DNA of 64,000 bases from Holothuria scabra (taxonomy: Eukaryota > Echinodermata > Holothuroidea > Aspidochirotida > Holothuriidae): NCBI GenBank assembly GCA_037179385.1, contig CM074189.1:21029020-21093019 (forward strand), given 5' to 3'. Each line of letters starts with the position of its first letter. The first letter of the stretch is position 1. The notes below the pieces were generated by a model. The model ran no database searches. It had not been told where the DNA came from and saw nothing but the letters and a program-made list of their open reading frames with translations. Position numbers and translations under genes: made by a program. Below, one piece after another: positions 22,328 to 33,352 of the stretch.

Positions 22328-25300
22328 TCCAAAGCAGTAATGCTGCAATTAACGCGAAATCTATGTTTTGTGTTAACACAGTTCAATGTGATATGTATGT
22401 GCGTGTTTGCTTATGTGTGTAAAGCGGATGTGTGTCCGCGTTCGTGTGGGTGGATTACTTATAGACGAGTCCGGTCACGAACACGATATGAAGTTCCCGC
22501 TGTTGGAAACTTTCCCCCCTCCCCTTACCACCCACAAACCAGATCTACGCCCACGGAGAGTGATACACGTCCATAATCACTCCACTTACAAAATGCGACT
22601 TAGAGTTATTCTTTAAAAGTTCGAAGACCGAAAATTGTACTAGCTGTGCTTCAACAGTCAACATTTACATACGTAGGCCTATCCTAGGGAAATTCATTGT
22701 AACTTTTTACCATCTTATATTCTTAGCATATATCCCTCCAGCAAAAAGATGAAACCATTGATATCGACGGCAAGAGCAATGTTGATTTCATCCTTTTGAA
22801 AGATAAAATTTATATCACCATCAGTTTCGAAAACACTGCTCTTTCTGTTATTTCATAGAGAATAACGTTTTCAATTTACCGCGTCCTTTCACATTGTTGT
22901 GATAATCCAAAACTTCTGCGGGTTCATTAAGGTCATGTGACTGTGCTTTATCAACGGAATAAACCTACAGTAATGGGAAACGCGCTCATCGAGGGATACT
23001 CTGTTTTAAAAGGTATTATGATGTGGTTACTAAGGAATGAAGTTTTACATCTTTTTTCCGTTTTTGAATTAAAAGTTTGTTGTGTATAAACACGGTTAAA
23101 GGAATCTGAACTTGCGCATCAGATCAGGAAAATATACTCTCGACGGTTAATGTTACCGTTGAGAGCAATGGGACTTTACTCTTTAAACCATTTGCATGAA
23201 CCTTGAAATCGTGAATTATCCTGGTCTCATGCACGAAACATCTTTGTTCAAGCTCGAATTAAACTTTTATATACAGAAAGGATGACTTGACCAGTAACCC
23301 TCTCATGAAATTAAATGTATAGTAAAAAACATGAAAAATGTGACCTGAAAGATAAAGGGCTGAATTCCTGGAACAAAAATGAAACATAATGATGCATTTG
23401 AAGCCCGAACTTTACAAAAAGGCACCATTTTGAAAAAAAATATCGATACGCAAAAGCTAGGTCATATAACTTCGTCGATTCAAGTACGCAGTTCTGTCGA
23501 TACGTACCATTTTTTTACTTACCGAAGCGTGCAAAGGGTTTCAAAGCCTTGTTTCACAATGTTTAAAAGTGGTAGTAATTAGCCTAGCGCTGGGATCAAT
23601 TCTTATTGAGTTTTCTCGTTTCATTTGTGTCCATGAGGTTTTTAAATTAAATTACACAATAGCGTTTGGATGATATTATTGAAAGCTATTCAAAATGCCT
23701 TGCTAACTTTAAACAGTTTGGTACGCTATAAAGTTTCTCTTATATATACCGAATATAGTCATCGATACTAGCTGCGTGCCAAAAAATTAGCCAATTCTGT
23801 ATTTTAGTTAATTTTATAGAAAATTCCGGCCTTATTGGCTCCCTGTGTGACGGGTTTTAAGTTTTAGAGAGACAGAGAGGAGAGATCCATTGCTTTTAGT
23901 AGCATTAAACTATGTTTCGTGGGCAAAGACTGAAAACCTAATTAATGTATTACACTGCACGGCAAACCGTACATCACCGTTGGCAGTAAAATGAAGATTT
24001 TAGACGGAATGCTTAGGAAGTCAAAGAATACTCAAGGAGACGGCGAAAAAAGTCTCGAGACCACTTTTTGAAATCTTAAGCTTATAACTAGAGATCCTAC
24101 AGAAAACCAGCTGCGTAGGCTATATATGTTGTGGTAATGGGTTAAGAAAAACGCTTTGTGCAGTTTGTTGAACCATTAAGATTGCATTAAAGACCTTGAG
24201 GAAATTTCATTGCCTTTAAAGGAAATATTGAAATTATTGAAGAATTAAACGAGGCATGAAATAACCACATGATCAGGACTTGCCATCTTTCATTTAGTTA
24301 CCTGTAGTGATTGCTTATGATATAATAGAAAGGTTTATAATATACGAAATTGCCATCTATACGTCTTGGTGGCACTTTGCAAAATAAATTCATTACAGTT
24401 CACTTCTTACAGGTGATTTTAAAAAAATTATGTAACCCAGAAATTTCGTTACAGATTAAAGTTAGTCGATGCTATTACACTGAACAGAAATTGCTCACTA
24501 TTTACCTGTTTATCGAGATTTATTTAGAAGATAAAGCCTATATATTGAAATATATAGGAAACAGATATTGAACAGTGAACGACATTGAACGACAAATACC
24601 AGAATGTTCATAAAATTATTAAAAACAGTAATAGTATACTAACAGAATGAAGTTATTCCTAATTTTATTCTCACTTTTCAGTTGGATACAAGAGTATACC
24701 TAAGGAACTCTTCACAAATTTAGACTACAAAGACTGAGTGACCGGCCATGTAGGCTTATAAAGGACAAACACATTGTCTATAGCATGGCAAAATTCAAAG
24801 GTTGAAATGGTTTGCTAACTTCTAGAAGAGTGTTTACAGATTATATGATACAGAGTTCCTATAGATGAGGTGTAACTAATATGCAAATTGAACATGTTTC
24901 CATTTTATATCAAGGGACTATTGAAAGGGGATGAAGATAGCATGACGAATAGTTCAGCAGCAATTTTATTCCGTCTTGACTCCGCTTTATACATATAGGC
25001 TGCAACAAGTAGCGTATTATAGGCTCAGACATCATGAACACCTCAGGCTGCTACACATATGAGATCAATGTATTTATAAAGTATGGACCTTCTCCCAAAG
25101 GATCTTTTGAGGTTCTCCACGGAATCATCGGAATACCCTCCAATAAGATGTTATCGTTGACTAAATCTTGGGGTATGATCACCCGAAAAGTTTATTGAAC
25201 TATTCAGGGCCACGTGCTGTAATTCAACTATGTGTCTTGTGTGGCAAAGTCTCTCGCCTTTTTACGCGTACCGGTGAGATAACGAACTTGACGTATACGT

Positions 25301-25613
25301 TACGTGAGCTACGTCTGAGGTCACATGTGTGGTCGTATAATAAACAAAATAATGTTCTTCCAGTACGTTACGTAAGTACGTTACTACATGACAACTGGCC
25401 CACGCTCGTTATAAGAGGGTGCCTTGGCTTCAGTTCTAGCCGCGTACATAGCGTTATTTAATCATTAGAACTTTTGCATCGACGTCACGATGACCTACTT
25501 TTGTATCAAGATAATAAGCATGGTGAATTCGCCCCTCCCATACAGTACACTCGTAGGCATCCGATTAGTTGAAAAAAGGATGTCTGCATTTGGTGGTGCA
25601 ACTTGCTATTTAC
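22328..25613. other. No gene recognised
   Basis: About 3.3 kb of mostly unique AT-rich DNA. TATAGACGAGTCCGGTCACG at 22456 resembles 17.86 kb. No reading frame exceeds about 97 codons (25168-25461). No RNA gene or further repeat family was seen. Confidence 0.5.
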
Positions 25614-25855
25614 CGCGTGTTTGGTCTAGCGGTAGAACATCCACCTCTCAAGCGGAAGGCCCGGGTTCTATTCCCAGGTCGAGTCATACCAAAGGCTCTA
25701 ACAATGGAACCTACTGCCGTTGTGCGTGATGCCCCGCATAAGCAAAGGAGTAAGGAAAACAAGTAAGCGAGCCACTACTGGAAAAAGGCCGTGGTGAGGT
25801 TCAACTTGAACCAAAATGTTGGAAACTGGGCCGTAAAAATCCATCTCACGAAGTA
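25614..25855 (+). repeat. tRNA-Glu-derived SINE, most complete copy
   Basis: The head GGTCTAGCGGTAGAAC fits an A-box, and GGGTTCTATTCCCAG a B-box and T-arm. A five-pair anticodon stem with one mismatch (TCCAC/GCGGA) encloses CTCTCAA, giving anticodon CUC, so the head derives from tRNA-Glu. The body follows: AATGGAACCTACTGCCGTTG, GATGCCCCGCATAAGCAAAG, GAGCCACTACTGG, AAAAAGGCCGTGGTGAGGTT, and the tail TTGGAAACTGGGCCGTAAAA then ATCCATCTCACGAAGTAAC. This is a retroposon, not a working tRNA gene: no proper acceptor stem closes. Confidence 0.85.
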
Positions 25856-25920
25856 ACAAGCAACTTGCTATGATGCATATGTTTTTCCAAGAGAGGACGT
25901 TATGAGGTTTGCTCTTCCCT

Positions 25921-25962
25921 ATCATATGCATGTATGTATATGCATGTATGCATGTATGTATA
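25921..25962. repeat. (ATGCATGT)n-type microsatellite
   Basis: ATGCATGTATGTATATGCAT and further ATGT/GCAT units in an impure tract. Confidence 0.8.
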
Positions 25963-26982
25963 ACGTGTAAGGTTTAATTGCTTACAGACAGGCACAATTC
26001 AAGGATTTTCCAGCTTGAACTTTCCCCTTTTGCAGCCGAAAGCCTGTTGAGCTGTATTATTGACCTGTGACGGATTCCAAAAACTTGCAATCCGCATAGG
26101 CGACGTTCGAGTTACAGAAACACGTTTATCGAGTCATGAGTACTTATCCTCAATCACAGCTTTCCCAGCTCTAAGAGTAACCTCAGCTTCCCGCTTCAGA
26201 ATCGATCCAACTAGGCTTGATCCTCGCTGCATTAATGACGGTATCTGTATTTCCTTTTGCGTGGCTGGCAGGTTATTTTAAACAGATCGGTGACGATATG
26301 AAGCGAATCGACACGTTATCGTGTTGCAAGTGTTCTCCGATGGCATGTTCGGATTTTAAACCTTAAGATACTTCAGTTCGGTGTTTTTTAAGTAAAAAGT
26401 TTTCTTAATGATAAGTTGACTCTGTTACCGATCGTTCGTGTGGTTTTATGTCCTTTGAAAGTCACGGGCCTGCTCTATATCTATTTAACTGTAGAAGCTC
26501 CTGAAAGTTGCTATTTACATTTCGTTGCGATCGCAAGAGAGTATATTTCGAAAATGAAAGTCTGTAAAAAGTGTTTGTGCCACACCTCCCCATTTGATGT
26601 ATAAAACATTACAAAAAGTTAAAAATAGTAGCAGTTCCTCATAAAAGCTGTCAATTATTGGCCACTTTACATGATTATTTCTGTTAGGCACTTACGTCAC
26701 TCATATAAAACATGAGCTATGTTCATAGATATTTGAAACGTAGATAGATGGACTCATTTTAATCGTGTTATCCTTTGCTTGACTAAGGCCAATTTCAAGT
26801 ACAATTTTAACTGTAGAATGACACAAGGTATTTATTTTGAAAGAAACGGTTAGTAGTTAAAGTAACGTTTACATATATACACAAAACTTTAAAGACTAGC
26901 TGGTAAGTATTTGGTATTAGAAATACAGACCAAGCGCAACCCTTAAATCGCATTTTTTTCAGAGCGACTAGGAAATATCAGA
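25963..26982. other. No gene recognised
   Basis: Unique AT-rich DNA. Frames of 73 (26060-26281) and 62 codons (26416-26604) have no recognisable motif. Confidence 0.5.
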
Positions 26983-27267
26983 TACACTCTAAAAACTGTT
27001 GGGTAAAAAGCGTTGGGCAAAATACAAAATGCCCAATATGGGCAAATTATTGCCCAACAAACGGGTAAACAACTGTACCCATATTTTTGGACAAGTTAAG
27101 GTTAGGTAAAATCCAGGTGTTGGTAAAAGGTGTAGGGCAAGTTTTAAAGTACCCAACAGTTGGGTAAAATGTAATTGATCAGTTTGCCCAATAGTTGGGA
27201 GGACACATATATACACAGTGTTGGTAAAAAATTGGGAAAATATTTGTCCAATACTTTTTAGAGTGTA
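26983..27267. mobile_element. Foldback element, TTGGGCAAA type
   Basis: It begins TACACTCTAAAAACTGTTGG and ends CCAATACTTTTTAGAGTGTA. The 285-bp interior is built from GTTGGG(T/C)AAA and its inverse TT(T/G)(A/G)CCCAAC, repeated about ten times in both orientations, with no sequence in common with family A beyond the terminus. A 75-codon minus-strand frame is a by-product. Confidence 0.85.
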
Positions 27268-29706
27268 GGGTGAACATTTGACAAGCCATATCTCTAGAAA
27301 GACAATTAATCCTTTCCCATTGGATGAAACAGTTGTTGCATTATTACATGTTGCAGACTTTATAGGTGTTGGTTAAGCCTGGGATGGTATGGGTGGTGCT
27401 ATGGTGTGGACTGTGACGAGGGATGAAATGATTATAGCAGGGTGTTATCATCACTGCTCGATTATAGTGTGGGTAAGAGGGGTGAGAAAGCGTCATAGGA
27501 TGGGCAATAATTTCTTGGGTAAATAAAGTTTATAGGCCAGTTTGCTCATTTTCTTTTGCGCTGAAGATTTATAGTGCGCGTTTTCACGAGGTCTTGTAGA
27601 CAAAATAGCATCGAGTATATATACTTTTGAAATAAATTTCTTGATGCACTAATCATAGTTAGCTTACCAATGTTGAATTTGAAATGACCTAACTGTTCGT
27701 TCAGTTTAGGCTAATGATAGCATTAGCTTCGTGACCTAAAGTTTTCGTTTTACATATCAGTAAACAGATAAATGAGATTTTTAGTTCACTATCTTGTGAT
27801 AACGGGGAGAGTTGTTAAACTTTTACCAATTTCGAAGATTGTCCGGTAAATCAATTCAAATGAGTTAGGGAAATCGGCTTTCCAAAAGAATGGCCCCTAG
27901 ATGACGAAATGCTTATCACGCACCCGGCTCGTCACCTCACTTAACCACCAAACCAGGAGCCATAGGTACAATGTCTATTCGCTCAAATATCGATTTGAAG
28001 TACTCCCCGTTTAGGCAATGTCGTCACAACCTTCTACTCGATATGCCCGTGGTGACTGCTGCTTTATCACTGATTTGAAGTTTCTGCTCTAAACAACGAG
28101 TATCCATTTGTTGTTTAAGAGTTTGGTTTGTATGGTGATTGCCAAACACTCTAGGATTTACACAAACTGACACAAAGTTATCAGAAGAAGTCAAAGTACG
28201 TCCCCGGCTGGTCGTCCTCCGAGTCACTGTGAAATATTAGTTTTACTGATAAATCTCCCAAAGTTGCAAAATATAACCTTATCAATGGGCCACTGGACGG
28301 TAAAAAAACATCTTCACCTCACAGTTCTTATGCCCACCGACATAACTGCATGCATATACGTGCACTGAATAAGATGGCTGTATTATGTAAGTAAAACAGA
28401 GAGCCTTGTCTCCTAAAATCATCGGTATTACTCACCTTGAAATAATGTTGTGCATTATCCCTCATGATACACAAAATGCCACCAACTTTATTTCAGCGCT
28501 GCCAAAATATTCGGATGCGCCGGGATATGCCTTTCGAAAAAACAAAAAACAAAAAAAACACCTGCAAACTCGGCAATCTCCAACAAGGACGACAGTTGAA
28601 AAAACTTGGGGTTTTACATGGCTAGGGGGCAGGGGGTTAAGTTAGAAACACCTGGAATTTTCAAATTTTAAATACATGATGTGCTATGTGATGGGTGCCG
28701 CACTACGTATGCAGTATTTGCAATGAGTTTTACCTTTAAAATATGGTCATGTTAATTGTTGAATAATTGTATAGTAAAAGGGAGGAAACATGCCGGGTCT
28801 ACTCGGTCTAGAGATTTTAAAGTCAATTTTACGTTAGTGCAACTGTCTGTATCTAACTCCTGAAATATTTTGTTTACCTAGGAACAAACCCACCCCCCTC
28901 TGGATACCTTTCATTTGAAATTAAAACCAACTGGTGATTAGTTTTAAATACTCATCCGGAGCTGATGATGAGAAAATTTCCTGACGGGGTGGCGGTAGCC
29001 TTCCCCGACGAGAGGAGGGGCATGTCAACCCATTTCCAACCTGACCACTTCATTCATTTGAAACGAAGATATGGTGCCTTGATTATTTAAGGGCACAGGC
29101 ATGCATTCTACAAGGTCAGCAATAAGGTCAAATATTATTAACTAACGGTTCTGTATCCCTTTGAATCGATGTCTGAGGATTCTATGGGATTTAAAACGTT
29201 TCCCTTGTTCGTTATCGCATTTACTCTTGATCCAATCACAATAACTGTAATTCCAATATGTTTGATGTATTTTTGTTCAAACGACTTGGTACAAGTGACA
29301 TCGTATCAGCAGTGAGCAACAACTGGTAGACAGGAAAAACGGCCGTGATCGGCTTGCCTTAAAGGGAAATATTGCGTTTGTTTTACAAGGAAATTTATTC
29401 CTTTTGAAACCAATATTTATTGTCAAAGATTGATAAATAATTACAAATAAGACAGTATCGTAGCCCTTTTTAAGAAATAAGTTTTCCTTAGATAGAAATT
29501 TAGTTGCTTGTTGCCCAAGAATAAGTTGTTCACCAAGACTGTCAACATTTTAAAAGATGCAACTTCCTTAACTCTTCTTGTGCAAACTATTTTAAGGAGA
29601 TACTGCTATTGTTGGGGTTTACCGTTGAGACCGAATGACTTGAACATGACTAGAGCTATTTACTTTTAATTCTATGTTGGAGCATTTTAAACGCAATATT
29701 TGCCTT
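27268..29706. other. No gene recognised
   Basis: Mostly unique. TGGTATGGGTGGTGCTATGG and neighbours at 27380-27500 form a GT-rich patch. The segment near 28870-29060 has CACCCCCCTCTGG and GACGGGGTGGCGG islands that resemble the GC-rich element group, without clear ends. Confidence 0.45.
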
Positions 29707-29757
29707 AAACGAATTGGTTGGAAACTGGACTGTAACACTCCATTGAACTAACTTATT
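29707..29757 (+). repeat. tRNA-derived SINE, terminal fragment
   Basis: GAATTGGTTGGAAACTGGAC and CTCCATTGAACTAACTTA match the last ~50 bp of the SINE at 25.6 and 44.3 kb. The head and middle are absent. Confidence 0.55.
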
Positions 29758-29772
29758 AAGAGTAGTGATAGA

Positions 29773-30016
29773 TACACTCTAAAAAATATTTAAACGATTT
29801 TGTTTAAAAATTAGGATACTCACGAAGATGAGTATTTGTACTGGAAATAAGTGAGTACTTCAACTGAATTTGTGCAAACTTTTACACAAATTGCGTATTT
29901 TGTGCAAAATTTTACACAAATTGAGTTGAAGTACTCACTTATTTCGAGTAGAAATACTCATTTTCGTGAGTATCCTAATTTTTAAACAAAATCGTTTAAA
30001 TATTTTTTAGAGTGTA
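29773..30016. mobile_element. Near-perfect foldback element, GTGAGTAC/TTTGTGCAAA type
   Basis: The 244-bp element starts TACACTCTAAAAAATATT and ends with its inverse. The two arms pair over about 107 bp with only about six mismatches by eye. The loop region repeats TTTGTGCAAA/TTTACACAAA words. Internal words such as AGTATTT, GTGAGTACTTCAACT and GATACTCACGAA are unrelated to family A. The arm identity points to a young insertion or strong conservation of the hairpin. Confidence 0.92.
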
Positions 30017-30039
30017 GGAAAGAGGATGCAGCTGTCCAC

Positions 30040-30187
30040 TGGGGTTACCAGGGAACCTGACCCAATATTTTTGGTCAACTTTAAACTCATTTAAAGTTTC
30101 AATGGGTAATTATATGACCCAAATATTTCAGTTTGTTCCCGTCTGACCCAAGTTTGGGTCAAATTGACCCAACCATTTTTACAATAT
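30040..30187. repeat. Foldback-like element, TGACCCAA type
   Basis: TGACCCAA/TTGGGTCA words recur about six times in both orientations between CCACTGGGGTTACC and CCATTTTTACAATATGA. The right end resembles a worn TTTTTACAGTGTA terminus. Boundaries are soft. Confidence 0.45.
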
Positions 30188-32082
30188 GACGTCATTTCAC
30201 TCATCGTGCTCAGCGAATGCATAAAACGGTAGAAATTAGGTCAACAGGCAATCATGCTCTTACAGTTGGCTACCGGCTGGCAGATCTACGTGATTTATAT
30301 TTCAAGGGCCGGGGTGGGGGTAACCCGATTAACTGCACTGCAAAGAGGATTTTTGCAATGGATTCTATGATTACAAGAAATTGTGTTATTTCCATTCTAA
30401 TTGAATTGAATTACCTTTATTGGTCCATCGTCTTGCCAAAAGCAATATTGTTGACGCCACCAGTCATTCGACCCTCCTATAAAGGGCCCAAGATCAAGAG
30501 CCACGCCAAATGTAACTCACGACAGGTCTATGAGTTTTGAAGACAGTCAACTCTCATCCCAAAGTACAATTTTTGTAGAAGTCTACGACTAGAAATCGTT
30601 AGTCGTTAAGTCTTCTTCTGTCTATGTAATTTTCTGCCCCACTGTTTTTGTAATACATGTACACATTTTGTATGTAATTCTGTTATACTCTAGAGGGCGT
30701 CCAAATATCCTTCAGAGGATGAAATAAACCTCTAAACTTCTACAGAAATTCTCAATCGGCACAGCTCTTTGATTGACAGGAAAATCATAAAATGCAAGGC
30801 ACTGTAGGTCACATTACACTGCATATATTTTCGATTACTATTTTGGGTGTTGAAATACTTATCCTGCAGCAATAAACTGAGATTGTGTGGGGATGGTGTT
30901 GAGTTTTAGACAGTCGTGGGAAGGGCTTAAGTAAGTTGAAAAATGAGAACTGTTTAGGTAAGAAGATTAGGCCTTTAAGGGGCTTCTTTCCTGAGAGGAT
31001 AAAACCAGTTTGCATGACCATGTCAACCATAAGACCTGTACGTCTGACATTCATGGCCCAGATCCAACCTGTCTGAAAAGAACAGGCACATGAGCTTAGA
31101 CAAACGGTCAAGAAGATGTCCCTGCTCTACAGCAGTACATGCGAGAACGGTAAATATGTAAAGTCTGTACAGATTATTCTTCCTTTCCGAATTGCTTAAT
31201 ACCACAATTCTACATTTCCACCATTTTACAAGAAAAAGTAAAACTGCTAATTGCCCAAAATGCTGGTGTATTTTTACCCTTGAATGCCTGCATGCGATGA
31301 AGCGCAAACCCACGTTTGCGATTATTGTAAAAAGGAATAAGTGTTTCTGATGTGTTTTAAAAATCGACAGCATTTTATTCACCATCGTCCGCTCATGGCA
31401 TAAGTGGCGTCGTTGCATAACCATATACACTTCCTTGATACGCATTGCACAGGCTAGTTGTGATTAAGTGATACGATTGGACCCAGATACAATCGATATG
31501 CCAACAATATTCGGGTCTTTGCTTCTCGCGAAGAGCAAATCGATTCTTCATTGCGATTGTTTCTGTTTTAGTTTCCCTAAGAACCTCATTACACTGTCGT
31601 GCAAGATGACGTCATTATCGTAGCCGTACAACTTCTCTGGCAGAGAAAAAAAAGGAAAAAAGAAAAGAAACGAAAATCACGGTAATGGACAGTCTTGAAA
31701 TCATCACAGTGAAGGTTTAGATCCGACTCAATGAAAAATCTAGTTGCAGATTTCACTTTCACATATTAACTATTTGGAGGTAGTTCTGATAGTATATGTG
31801 GCCGAAATATTTAAATATAAAAAATTTAACATCATGTTTTCAGAAATTATACAACATTTTATCACCTCTCTGTGAAGATCCATAGTCATTAATTTATAGA
31901 CTTAAACATACATGCACGGACGGGCTAATAGTAGGTGCAAAACCCTTATTATCTTTCGACAGGTTTATTTAATAAAGGTAAAGTATTTATTGAGTCCCTT
32001 TTCGCATTCAAAAAAGTCCTCTTTTGAACCGCCCCTCTCTGATGTGCTGACGAATCAGAAACCAGTGACTAATCAGTAGCCT
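30188..32082. other. No gene recognised
   Basis: Holds the longest non-repeat open frame of the window (140 codons, 31023-31445, minus), which shows no domain, no signal peptide and no codon bias I can see. ATTGAATTGAATTACCTTTA near 30398 looks like an inverted non-LTR tail. CTCTCATCCCAAAGTACAAT at 30550 may be a Harbinger-like MITE end. Confidence 0.4.
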
Positions 32083-32346
32083 ATGGACGAATCCGATCGG
32101 CGCTTGTTTTTAGTGACTGTAGACAGCCACTAGTGGAGTCCATCGGCCTTGAATCATTTTTATACACCGTTAACATTAGTTTCAAAGCCTAATACTCAGT
32201 GAAATTAAATGAATCAAGATACAATTTAGTGTAAAACCATCCACGAGACAGGTTAGCAAGGAAATCGAAAAATCAAAAGGTAATGGAACCAAGTTATGGC
32301 CGACTGTAATAAGACCATCACTTGCTGTCGGGATTCGTGTATATCT
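32083..32346 (+). mobile_element. MITE family D, intact copy
   Basis: GACGAATCCGATCGGCGCTT at the left and GTCGGGATTCGTGTATATC at the right frame about 264 bp. It shares GTGACTGTAGACAGCC, AGTGGAGTCCATCGGCC, AGTGAAATTAAATG and CCAAGTTATGGCCGACTG with the copies at 15.5, 17.6 and 35.1 kb. Confidence 0.75.
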
Positions 32347-32850
32347 GGAGGAATTTGGGCACAGTGATGAATGCAATGTTTCAGCATTGAATGGGAATGA
32401 GATTGTAATATATTTTATTTTCTACAATTTAAAACATGTAAACCATTAATTACGGAAAACCCTCCAACTCAGATAACATCTGTCACTATGTAAAATACAG
32501 AAACCACAGATTCGTGAAAATCGGGTGTTGGCCAGAATGGGGAAGAAATATTTGTATTCCCGAGTTTTACACTCCATAGAATGTCATTTCATGTCTAGTG
32601 CTGGAATTGAACGCATTCCAACAGTTGAGATCTGAGGGAAAATGTCTAACAACTAATAAGCGTTTTACATACCGTATTGCTATGCATTCTAGATATGTAG
32701 GGTCTAGCCAAGTTTTCACTTTATGAGTGACTCGATGTATAAAGAATAAAAGTAGTGTTTTGATTTGTTGACCAGAAAGTCCTAATATTTTAACCATCCT
32801 GCGAAATTTTCATTCATTTGCCGTATTTTTTCCTCGAGATTTTTGTTATT
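32347..32850. other. No gene recognised
   Basis: Unique AT-rich DNA; a 76-codon minus-strand frame has no domain. Confidence 0.5.
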
Positions 32851-33065
32851 AAAGTGTACCTCAGGTCACAAAATTTAAAAAATACACATTAAACGGCACG
32901 AAAAATTTAGTCTAACAATCGTACTCCCATCTTCATAGGACATTCATGAGCTGAGATATAAAATGTTGGAATTTAGTCCCTAAAAATAAATTAGTTCATT
33001 GCGCAACAAATTGTGACTGTTTGGTTGTACAACTTACATTACCTGATTTTTTTTAATAAGAAGAT
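32851..33065 (+). mobile_element. MITE with AAAGTGTACCTCA end, left part
   Basis: AAAGTGTACCTCAGGTCACAAA opens a segment collinear with 36564-36790: ATACACATTAAA, GAGCTGAGATATAAAATGTTG, TTCATTGCGCAACAAATTGTGACT and GGTTGTACAACTTACATT. The right half and inverted end are missing. Confidence 0.7.
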
Positions 33066-33221
33066 TGAAGAGATTTTTAAGCTTTGTCTCTTTTAAATGT
33101 ACTGTCCATGCGTTGGAAGTGTAGGAAACTATTACACGGCTTTATCAAATTTATGTGTTTGTGCAAGTTAGATCAGGGTGGTGTGATTAGACCTCCCTAA
33201 TCATACCACCTGGTTTGATGA

Positions 33222-33352
33222 AGTTTTACGGCCCAGTTTCCAACCAGTTGGTTCAAGTCGAGCCGACCACTGCCTTTTTCCAGTTGTGTCTCAGTGGCTT
33301 GTTTTCCCTGTGTCATTGATTATGCTGAGGACCAAGCACAACGGCTGTGCGA
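33222..33352 (-). repeat. tRNA-derived SINE, headless copy
   Basis: Minus-strand reading gives GCACAACGGCTGTGC-type text inverted, CATAATCAATGACACAGGG, AAAACAAGCCACTGAGACAC, AACTGGAAAAAGGCAGTGG, TCGGCTCGACTTGAACCAAC and TGGTTGGAAACTGGGCCGTA. Body and tail are present; the tRNA-like head is lost. Confidence 0.7.

Noticed and set aside
25614..25690. Functional tRNA-Glu gene
   Set aside because: The anticodon arm and T-arm are recognisable, but there is no proper acceptor stem, and the sequence continues into a dispersed SINE body.
28960..28990. Second hammerhead-like CTGATGA
   Set aside because: CTGATGATGAGAAAA lacks a stem II and the GAAAC-GTC part.
31023..31445. 140-codon minus-strand frame, the longest outside repeats
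   Set aside because: No domain, no membrane topology, no splice or polyadenylation context, and the length is within chance for 64 kb of this composition.
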